Assembly: GCA_025504975.1 (NCBI GenBank)
Contig: JANUWI010000007.1
Span: 62,001 to 126,000 of the forward strand
Direction: 5' to 3'
Source of the DNA: Plenodomus lindquistii
Taxonomy: Eukaryota; Ascomycota; Dothideomycetes; Pleosporales; Leptosphaeriaceae
DNA: 64,000 nt
Positions 56,587-64,000 of this stretch are shown here, one piece after another (within the stretch, counting starts at the first letter, position 1; the number at the start of each line of letters is the position of its first letter). The position numbers and the translations under genes are program-made. Under the pieces are notes generated by a model. That model searched no databases and was not told the origin of the DNA. It worked only from the letters and a program-made list of their open reading frames with translations.

Positions 56587-57378
56587 TCACGCCCTCCCCT
56601 TCCCCTTTTCCCTCCTCTCCGCCTCCTCCTCCACACTCACCAAACTCCCCTCAATCCTCAAAAACCCCTTGCCCTTGCCCTTCCCGTCCATTCTACCCTC
56701 CCAATCCCTAATCCTAACCTCCACACTCCTCCCATTCTCCACCTTCCCCCCGTCCTCTTCCCCCTCAACAACCCACCACCCCCCTTCATCCGCGATCCGA
56801 CCGTCCCAGCCCTTTTTCATTTTATTCGCCGCTTCGACGTGCCAGGACCATGTTTTGGGGAGGTGGGCGGCGAGGACGGATACCGGGAAGGTGTTGAGGT
56901 AGGAGAGGGTGATGTGGGTGCGGGATTGGTGGGTTATTGTTCCTTGGAGAGAGGCGTTGCGTTGGGGGCGGAAGATGAGGAATGTGGCTGTTGCCCAGAG
57001 GAAAGGGGAGGAGTATTCGTCGACGTGTTTTAGGAGGAGTTGTTGTTTTGCTGGGCCTTGGGACTCGGTTTCGCTGTCTGTGGCGCTGAGGTCGGATTCT
57101 TGGTCTGCTTGTGGGGGAGTGGGTTTGGAGTGCGATTTTTCTGGTTTTGAGGATGCAGACTTGGAGCGCGGTGAGGGCGGTGAGGCACTTAGTGAGACGT
57201 TCGAGTATGCGAGGACGATTCCTCGTGCTGGAGGAAAGTAGCTTAGTAGCAGGGGACTGAATATGCTGGCGCAGATGGCTGGGTGTGGTGTTGCGAGGCA
57301 GGCGGGCGAGAGGGAGACGTATTGCGCTATTCTTTCTTTGTAGAGTAGCGATGGGGGTTCTTGTTGTATGGGCGCCAT
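56587..57378 (-). CDS. RPA43: DNA-directed RNA polymerase I subunit RPA43
   Basis: Stalk subunit of RNA polymerase I, which docks the initiation factor Rrn3. Single exon of 263 aa, start MAPIQQEPPSLLYKERIAQY. The N-terminal tip domain has YVSLSPACLATP and ARGIVLAYSNVSLS, the family's most recognisable segment. A Ser/Lys/Pro linker with acidic SDLSATDSETES follows. The OB-like half contains KHVDEYSSPFLWATATFLIF and GTITHQSRTHITLSYLNTFP. A Trp-rich block (KTWSWHVEA, GGWWVVEGE) and a basic tail complete it. An upstream in-frame extension to about 57540 is open, but the ATG at 57378 fits the family start. Confidence 0.82.
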   Translation of the reverse strand: MAPIQQEPPSLLYKERIAQYVSLSPACLATPHPAICASIFSPLLLSYFPPARGIVLAYSNVSLSASPPSPRSKSASSKPEKSHSKPTPPQADQESDLSATDSETESQGPAKQQLLLKHVDEYSSPFLWATATFLIFRPQRNASLQGTITHQSRTHITLSYLNTFPVSVLAAHLPKTWSWHVEAANKMKKGWDGRIADEGGWWVVEGEEDGGKVENGRSVEVRIRDWEGRMDGKGKGKGFLRIEGSLVSVEEEAERREKGKGRA

Positions 57379-57616
57379 TTTTGGGGTTGTGGGAGCAAAG
57401 GTGAGGGTGTGAGAGTATTTGCGATCGCGTTGTCGCGGTCGTGCAGCTTGGGGGAAAAAAGTTGTCGGGGGTTTGGGGCAGGAAATGCCGATGCGCTGCC
57501 ACAAGGGAGAAGGAAGCGCGACGCCACCATCCCAATACATACACTCTGATCACCTCTACTCGTACTCCACATAAGCCATCAACCCACATCACGAACTCCA
57601 TCTAGACTCGAACGTT

Positions 57617-57781
57617 ATGCATCCAGCATTGAAATCCTTGGGCACTGCATTCGCTGCGCAGCAGCCGGCTTCTGGGATACTTGTCGGGCTGGCAGTCATT
57701 TATTTTCAGAAGCAGGATAACAAGGCCCTTCACAACAAGCTCGACTCTGTGGAGAGAGGAGCCGCCGCGTACAAGAAGTAA
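57617..57781 (+). CDS. Possible 54-aa single-helix membrane protein
   Basis: A short ORF begins MHPALKSLGTAFAAQQ, continues into a hydrophobic stretch (SGILVGLAVIYF) and ends in a charged helix finishing AAAYKK. Its layout, one membrane helix followed by an amphipathic tail, resembles small organelle-membrane proteins, but I do not recognise a family. A GTAATG sits at its end and could act as a donor, so it may instead be the first exon of a slightly longer gene. Support is weak. Confidence 0.3.
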   Translation: MHPALKSLGTAFAAQQPASGILVGLAVIYFQKQDNKALHNKLDSVERGAAAYKK

Positions 57782-58570
57782 TGCACACAGCTGAGACAGC
57801 AAAAGGAGAACTTTGCCAGTTAGACGAGAGCCTGATGTGGAGATTTCTAGCCGACGCGCGAAGACTGGCCACAGAGATTCACCAGAACCAATTCACCGAT
57901 TCGCGCGATCACTGGTTTGGCATGGGTTTGGGAAGGAAGGTTTCAAATATGAAGCGAAGGTGTCCGGCGAGATGAAGGAAATGTATTTGAACCTAGAGGT
58001 CACCTACTGAAACGTGATTGTATGCGCAAGGCTGTCTGGATGACATCTGCATCACTACGAAGGAGACTAAATCACCCAAAACGCAAGCGCCGTTGAGCGT
58101 AGACAACACAATACGCCAAGATTTCTAATAAAATGATGAAGTATGAGGTATGTTCTCTAGGGATAGCAAAGAAAGAATTGTTTCCAATCTTACTGCTTTT
58201 ATTGTCTCCTTGCTGTCGTATAGGATCAAGCGCCATGTTGCACTTCGCCTGGACCTTCCCAATTTACCTTGCAGCCGTTGTAGAAGGCTTTGTTATGCAT
58301 CTCAAACGGCTCGTCAATCATTGGTCAGCTCTGATGTTAGAAGTTGACCTGCATTGCATCTCAAGAGTGGGAGAACGTCAATTGATAAGGCGAGATAGCG
58401 GAATAGAGCCGCCAACCCCTCATGCGGATGCGGCATAGCATGACCTGCAGATGAGATCGACAGATGTATCACTCTATCAGAAGTCTGGATATTATACATG
58501 GTGATCCGCTGCTCTGGTCTGGAGACGATGTTACGCGGTTCCTGCATGTTGTCAACTTTCAAGAACCACC
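57782..58570. other. Intergenic region, no gene firmly supported
   Basis: About 790 bp upstream of the P450 gene. Open frames at 57781-58010 and 58133-58438 lack recognisable features. A downstream exon of the 54-aa ORF could lie here but cannot be fixed. Confidence 0.4.
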
Positions 58571-60315
58571 ATGGAGCACCTCACCAACTTCGTGCAACAT
58601 GCCATCGATGCACCAATATCATATAGCCTCTCCATCGTCACCATATGCGCCCTCCTCGTCTCAACATACAAAGTACACTCTCTTCTCTTCAACCCTCCAC
58701 CCCCAGAACTAACCCTCTCAGCTCCTAACCCGCACCGATATCCCCTTCATCCCCCACATCCCCGAGATACCCCACGCGCTTCCCATAACAGGCCACCTCA
58801 CCCAACTTGGCGCAGACCACGCCACTGTCTGCGAAAAATGGTGGCGCCAGTACAAGCACTCCGTCTTCCAAATCCGGCTCGGCAACACACGCGCCGTAAT
58901 CTTCAACTCCTTCTCCGACTGCCGCAAAGTACTTACGCAGAACCCACAAGGCCTCATCGACAGACCCAAGCTTTTCACTTTCCACGGCGTCATTAGCTCG
59001 ACGCAGGGCTTCACGATTGGAAGTTCACCGTGGGACGAGAGTTGTCGGAACAAGCGCAAAGCGGCAAGCACGACGCTGAGCAAAGGCATGATGAAGAATT
59101 ATGGCGACATGTTTGATTTGGAGAGTTATTGCATTGTGCGGGATTTGCAGCGTGATATCAAGGGTGGGGCGGTCGAGGTCAGTATTCGTCCGTATATTCA
59201 GCGGTACGCGCTGAATACGACGCTGACGCTGTGCTATGGGATCCGCATGGACGCCGTGTATGATGATTTGTTGCGCGAAATTCTGCATGTAGGCAGTGCG
59301 ATTTCTTTGTTGAGGTCTGCTTCGGAGAATTATCAGGATTATGTGCCCGTGTTGAGGTATTTGCCGGGGAATGAGAAGAATCGGCGGAGCAAGGAGTTGA
59401 GGGATCGGAGGGATAAGTATTTGAATGAGTTGTTGGATAAGGTCAAGAGGATGATCGCGAAGGGGACGGAGAAGCCATGTATTAGTGCGGCCATTTTGAA
59501 GGATGAGGAAACGAGGTTGTCGGGGGTGGAGGTTAGTTCGATTTGTCTGTCACTTGTATCGGGTGGGTTTGAAACGATTCCTGGGACGTTGGTATCATGT
59601 ATTGGATCCTTGTGCACAATTGAGGGCATCCAATATCAAGAGAGGGCATACGAGGAGATCAAGAAGGTGTATCCGAACCTGGAGGACGCTTGGGGCAGCG
59701 ATTTCGAGAAAGAGGACGTACCATATCTGAACGCAATCGTCAAGGAAGCCGGCAGGTACTACACTGTCAGTAACATGAATTTGCCCCGAAAGACGATGAG
59801 CGATATGCGATGGGGCGACGCTGTCATACCAAAAGGCACAATGGTGCTCATCAACGCGCAGGCTGGCAATCACGGCATGTGATGTCCTTCCATGTCTTAA
59901 TTTTGGGCTGACAGAAGTAGATGTCGATTATTGGGGTTCCGATGCTGGCACCTTCAATCCTGAGCAATGGCTCGACCCTCCCAGCTCCCCTACAGCGCCA
60001 TATACCGAGAAGCCCACGTCAAGCACGCCTCATCTCTCCTTCGGCGCTGGTTCCCGGTCCTGCCCTGGCGCTGCCATTGCGAGCAAGCTTATCAACGCTG
60101 CGCTCTTCCGAATGATAAGCTTGTACAAGATTGAGGCCAGCGCGACGGATCCCCCCAACACGGATTATGTTGACTACAACGCCATTAAGAGTGCGCTTGT
60201 GGCCATACCGAGGGACTTCAAGGTGAATTTGACGCCGAGAGATGGAACAGGCGATTTGGCGAGGGCGGTACTGAGGAACTCAGAGGAGAGGACGAAGAAC
60301 TTTTACAAGGAGTGA
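58571..60315 (+). CDS. Cytochrome P450, CYP504-type (phenylacetate hydroxylase-like)
   Basis: Haem monooxygenase of the ER membrane, about 549 aa. Exons: 58571-58672, 58722-59874 and 59921-60315. Exon 1 encodes an N-terminal membrane helix (SLSIVTICALLVSTYK). The 49-nt first intron, with an ACTAAC branch point, repairs an apparent frameshift and leads to a Pro-rich hinge (IPFIPHIPEIPHALPITGHL). The I-helix region has SGGFETIP, the K-helix ExxR is EAGR in IVKEAGRYYTV, and the haem loop is FGAGSRSCPG. Segments such as VISSTQGFTIGSSPWDESC and TDYVDYNAIKSALVAIPRDF match the CYP504 group. That group hydroxylates phenylacetate or 3-hydroxyphenylacetate on the route to homogentisate. The second intron seems to use a GC donor. 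Which of the two activities applies cannot be told. Confidence 0.88.
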
Positions 60316-60371
60316 AACAACGTTGTGCTGCGGGAAGCCAATGCGGAAGTCGGAGATGAGCGTAGAGGTCG

Positions 60372-60689
60372 TTACAGATTATGCACCTTGTGTTGACTTC
60401 GTGTCATAGGTTTGGAAGGAGTGTTGGCTTGGACTTTGGCGAGGATATCCCTCACTAATGTCTGTCGTTTGGCGGGCGGTATTCGATTGACACGGCGCTC
60501 AAGACGCGATTGGAGACTTGCGCACTGCGCCTCACATTGCGCTTGCAGCTTCTCCTTGCGTGTTTGTACTGCCATGATATTAGCGGTGTTTTGAATGCGA
60601 GCAGAGATCTTACAACACTCGAGTTTGAGATTTGCTATCATGGCGGCTTTCACCTTGGCCGTGACTTTTTTCTGTTGCCGACGGGTCAT
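60372..60689 (-). CDS. NBL1: Nbl1/borealin-like chromosomal passenger complex subunit
   Basis: Small protein of about 90 aa resembling the borealin N-terminal/Nbl1 family, which bundles with survivin (Bir1) and INCENP (Sli15) to place Aurora kinase on centromeres. Exon 1 (60614-60689, start MTRRQQKKVTAKVKAAM) and exon 2 (60372-60568) flank a 45-nt, in-frame, stop-free intron. Splicing gives IANLKLECLQTRKEKLQAQ, a continuous amphipathic helix. The family motif follows: LQSRLERRVNRIPPAKR. Without splicing, 15 extra residues break the helix. Length is close to yeast Nbl1 (73 aa). The protein is all-helical and basic. Confidence 0.72.
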   Translation of the reverse strand: MTRRQQKKVTAKVKAAMIANLKLECCKISARIQNTANIMAVQTRKEKLQAQCEAQCASLQSRLERRVNRIPPAKRQTLVRDILAKVQANTPSKPMTRSQHKVHNL

Positions 60690-60921
60690 CGCCGGTGACG
60701 AAATACCGGTGTTGCTAGTGTACAAGAAGCTCCCAATGGCTCAATCAGCGAGTTTTCTGATCAAATGAGGTGAGAGTATTAGACTGGGTCCTTCCGTTTG
60801 TTGTCGCACGTGGGTCTATGCGCAGCCCACGAGGTGCTCCTTCCTCCTTGCGTGCCCTCTTCCTCGTCTTTACTACTTCCAACAACAGTATTCGATTTCA
60901 TTCTTGCTCAATTGAAATTCA

Positions 60922-62489
60922 ATGCGGCCAACTTTTGTAGCGGCCGTCGTTGCAGGCATCGTGGCGGGCAGAGTCGTCACTACCTCGCCGCGCGAATCCG
61001 GCGCTCCTAAGAATGCGCCCAGTCGGCGACAACTTCGAGGGCCCAATGGAGCTGCTCCTATAACAGGAGGTCTCGACTTTGGTCCTGGTGCAATTGCGAA
61101 TGACGCCCTGTGGAAGCAATATGTCGCGAAGGGCGAGCATCTCATTTGTCTTATGCAAGCCACAGACGCTGGCGCTGGATACCTAATCGAAGACAAACGA
61201 TCCCCGCCTTCGGCAGCGAGTCGCTGGACTGGCGATCTTAAGAGTAGGTGAGTGAAGACTGTATCAAATTTGTACTGAGTTGACGAAAGGGACTAGGTGA
61301 GCTCGCGACATGGGGCTGGCACTACAACGACTGGGACAGAGGATATGAATGTGACTACGCACGTCAAGGTTTGGCAATTGCTTTCGCAGGTATGGGTCTC
61401 AATGCATTCCCTGCTATCAACGACGAAGGCGACCCTGCGGGCGGAAATAATGAATGCATCTCCATCACGCACTACGACGAAAACGATGTGATCGATCCCA
61501 ATGACGAGTGGGGGCAAATGAAGGACGTCAAAGATCAACACTACACGGTGGATGGCAAACAGTACACGGTGAATTGGGTTCGCTTTGAGGTGCAGAATTC
61601 AACTGACGCAGTAACCCAGGCCACGGGTGGTTTTAACCAATTCTCAATGAACAGAATCGATGGTGGTAAGCGAGACTTTCCCAAAGACACATAGTTCATT
61701 CACTAACAGTATGCAGCGATCATAGGCAAGAACATCAACTCTCCGGCTTCATCAGTAGTCAGCGGCGCAGGCTGGGGTAGGAAGGCAAACCCTGGTGAAC
61801 TTCCCGAGCTGCGTTTCCTCTCTGACATCTACTGGGGCCATTGGGTCCGCGATAATCCCAACGTGAGGAATCTTCGCTTCTATGGAGCTCGTAGGTGGAG
61901 TCTTCATTCGAGTTGATGGTGAGGCACATACTGACTCTTCTCTACTTGTAGACATGGTCATCAATGACGATACAGTTCGCTTAGCTGGCCGCGCGTTCAA
62001 GAACGTGAATGCGGACAAACTTGTACCATGGCCTGGGACAAGCTTTCCTGCCACCACTGAGGAAGGCAAAGCATTGATCGGTGAGGAAAACGCTCTACGC
62101 ATACGCATTGTGCTTGGCTGTCTGTCATCCATTGCTCATCATCTTCAGCTTCACCAATCGGCGCAACAATAGCACATATGCTCCTGTCTCACAAAGCCGA
62201 GCTGGGCATCAAACAAGTTGTAAAAGTTACAGTTCTCACCGACGAGAAGAAAAAGAGACCCGGATTTGGGGAGTCGCCAGTATCAGATATGCACGTCTTC
62301 TTCGAGATACAGGATGTCCCCGCAAACGATGTCACCCAACCTGGAGCAGGAGAAGCCCGACTGATCAAGAGGTATGCGTCACCGGTCAGTAGGAATGATT
62401 CGGATGATCAAGTGTTGTACATGAAGACAAAAAGCAGGGTAAGAGAGCATGTTGTCATGTTCGACGACCTCAAATTGAAGGAGACATGA
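60922..62489 (+). CDS. Secreted protein of unknown function, family member C
   Basis: Third member of the secreted family also found at 33.5-36.9 kb. Five exons (60922-61243, 61297-61665, 61717-61890, 61952-62080, 62149-62489), introns 51-68 nt, all phase 1, give about 444 aa. The start MRPTFVAAVVAGIVAGRVV is a signal peptide. Shared landmarks are KQYVAKGEHLICLM, DAGAGY, SAASRW, then WGWHYNDWD directly after intron 1. Near the C-terminus TEEGKALI precedes the last intron, which leads into SPIGATIAHMLLSHK. Intron 1 and the last intron fall at the same places and phase as in members A and B. The member-specific middle region is rich in Asp and Asn (NDEGDPAGGNNE). No catalytic motif is recognised. 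All exons are open. Confidence 0.75.
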
Positions 62490-62575
62490 GATGTTTGTTG
62501 TACGATTCCGACTCTATCGAGTTATCGCCTAAGACATACCATGTACAAGGCCACGTGAACATGTAGGAAATAAGT

Positions 62576-63280
62576 CTAGATGGCTATCACTTTCTTCCCT
62601 TTTGGCTGTCGCACCATACAACCATGCCAATCCTTCCCCTCCCCACCCCACTTCTCCCTATCCCACACAACCTCCCTGACCAAACTCCACCCCCGTCGCT
62701 CATACATTGGCCTCCCCATCTCCGTACAGTCAAGATACGTGACCAGACCCTCATCATCCGCTTTCTCCAACCCCCACTCGAGTAGCATGCCCGCTGCTCC
62801 TCGCCCCCGATGCTCAGGATGCGTAACAAGCCCATTCAGCATAAAGTACGGTTCCGAAGTCCCCATGATATCGAGCTGAGCGGTTCGTATCGGAGTAAGA
62901 AGTGACATGAGAACATCCAAACGCGTTCCCGGCGGTGAATACGGCGGCTTCTGCTCTTTCTCCGCACTTACATCCTCTCCATATCCAGCTGGATTGGTAA
63001 TATTCTGCATACTCCACACGCCAATCGCTATCACCCTCCCGCCGGCATTTTCGTCGTCGTCTTCGCTAGGAGGTAGATCCGTGTCTACTATTTTCCAGTG
63101 AAAGGTGTTGGGTTTTTGGAGGTCGCGGACTCGGTCGGCGGCTACGAGACGGATTTCAGACTCTGGGATGGGGTTGATGGAGTGGATAGTGTCGTGGGTG
63201 GGGCCGAGGTAGGCGAGGTGGCGGATGCGGGTCCATGATAGAGTGTCGGAGGGGGTCATGGGTGAGAGTATGAGGGGCAT
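62576..63280 (-). CDS. GNAT-family N-acetyltransferase
   Basis: Single-exon 234-aa acetyl-CoA-dependent N-acetyltransferase. The GNAT fold is visible: an N-terminal strand-helix (LSPMTPSDTLSWTRIRHLAY), a central strand VIAIGVWSM, and motif A as YFMLNGLVTHPEHRGRGAAGMLLEWGL with the R/Q-x-x-G-x-G/A acetyl-CoA loop HRGRGAAG. A C-terminal strand-helix follows (VTYLDCTEMGRPMYERRGW). The architecture is that of many fungal GNATs of unknown substrate. The tail KGKKVIAI is basic and hydrophobic. It lies convergent to secreted family member C, 86 bp away. Confidence 0.85.
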   Translation of the reverse strand: MPLILSPMTPSDTLSWTRIRHLAYLGPTHDTIHSINPIPESEIRLVAADRVRDLQKPNTFHWKIVDTDLPPSEDDDENAGGRVIAIGVWSMQNITNPAGYGEDVSAEKEQKPPYSPPGTRLDVLMSLLTPIRTAQLDIMGTSEPYFMLNGLVTHPEHRGRGAAGMLLEWGLEKADDEGLVTYLDCTEMGRPMYERRGWSLVREVVWDREKWGGEGKDWHGCMVRQPKGKKVIAI

Positions 63281-64000
63281 GGTGGTTGTGGTGGGTTGTG
63301 GTTTTGGGAGGGGGAAGAAGAGTGGGTTAGTGTATAGATGGGAGGGTGATGTAGTGAAGAAGTCGGGAAAGTTTGGGTAGTGTATGTATGGTTGCGAGGG
63401 TGTGAAGAATGGAAAGGTAGACTTTTGACTAAGGGTGTGATAAGGAAATAGTGATATTGTTCTATGCTTGACGATGTGGTATTGTTTATATGCGAATGTA
63501 GAGCCCGTTTACGACTTTGATGAAATTCACAGTGAGTCATACAATCCAACACGATGCGATAGTAGATTGTGTACCTACCTGCTATTTCAGGACGTGGGAC
63601 TAGTCATGTTGGTCTTGAGGATCTCGAAGCAAACTGATTGTGGTGTGCCTGAATAAGCGCTAAGCTGGGTTGACGTTGTGGTGGGGTCGTAGTGGGGTGA
63701 GCGAATGTGACTAGATATAATAGCTCTTTAGTTATTTAGCATCATGAAATTGATGTCTGGAGCACTGCTGAAAGAACGTTGGAGGGTATGAGTGTAGCAT
63801 ATTCATTACATCGTCTGTTAACGTCTGTTAGCTGTGTCCTTGAAATCGGATAGGCATTCCACCGGTGATGCGGATGGCCGTGGAATTAACTTACATTCAT
63901 ACTATGTATACACCTATCCTACATATAGGGTAAATGGTCCAAGCATCCAATTCTCTTGTATCTACTTGAACTTGGGCACAACAGGTCTCTTTGTAATAGC
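63281..64000. other. Intergenic region, no gene recognised
   Basis: About 720 bp upstream of the GNAT gene. The first part is purine-rich on the plus strand (63281-63420); nothing coding is supported to the window edge. Confidence 0.4.

Noticed and set aside
58660..58730. Apparent frameshift at the N-terminus of the P450
   Set aside because: A 49-nt intron with an ACTAAC branch point (58673-58721) joins the two frames exactly, so the gene is intact.
1..64000. Transposon, viral or CRISPR sequence
   Set aside because: No reverse transcriptase, transposase, integrase, terminal repeats or regularly spaced repeats were recognised on either strand.

Overview
The window reads as nuclear DNA of a filamentous ascomycete (Pezizomycotina). 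Most genes carry short GT-AG introns of about 45-110 nt, often with a CTAAC or CTGAC branch point. The gene set includes fungal-specific families (TRI12-like MFS pump, Pth11-like rhodopsin-domain protein, tannase/feruloyl esterases, CYP504-type P450). Gene content and style suggest Dothideomycetes, perhaps Pleosporales; that placement is an inference. I see no rRNA, tRNA, CRISPR array or intact transposon.

Layout. 1-8.8 kb is accessory: a partial MFS transporter, a Pth11-like protein, a secreted tannase-family esterase, a hotdog thioesterase and a damaged four-helix membrane protein. 8.9-14.0 kb is a divergent pair, a urea-carboxylase-like biotin enzyme and a LamB/YcsF protein, corresponding to the lactam-utilisation (lam) locus described in Aspergillus nidulans. 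14.8-16.7 kb is a decayed type-B carboxylesterase, followed by a small six-cysteine secreted protein. 18.8-27.6 kb is mostly core: an SDR, KRR1, a SET protein, ORC6, V-ATPase subunit C and glycine-cleavage T protein. 28.6-42.9 kb is accessory again: a second tannase-family gene, a broken zinc-finger/membrane protein, two tandem secreted paralogues (one with a stop), a secreted protein built of repeated exon modules, and a broken BBE-type flavoprotein. 43.4-63.3 kb is mostly core: an SDR, UBA2, a queuosine-salvage protein, PRMT5, PRP43, IMP4, RPA43, a CYP504-type P450, an Nbl1/borealin-like protein, a third member of the secreted family and a GNAT.

How the genes fit together. Four genes serve ribosome synthesis (KRR1, IMP4, PRP43, RPA43). 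Several core genes are divergent pairs that may share promoters (VMA5/GCV1, SDR/KRR1, UBA2/QNG1, PRMT5/PRP43). The lam pair probably acts as one enzyme system on a lactam or cyclic amide.

The most striking features are: (1) a three-member family of secreted proteins of unknown function sharing intron positions; (2) a secreted protein made of modules delimited by phase-2 introns; (3) stops or frame breaks concentrated in the accessory genes while every core gene joins into one clean frame. Exon joins were worked out by eye from splice sites and frame, and most were checked by summing exon lengths; no transcript data or database search was available.
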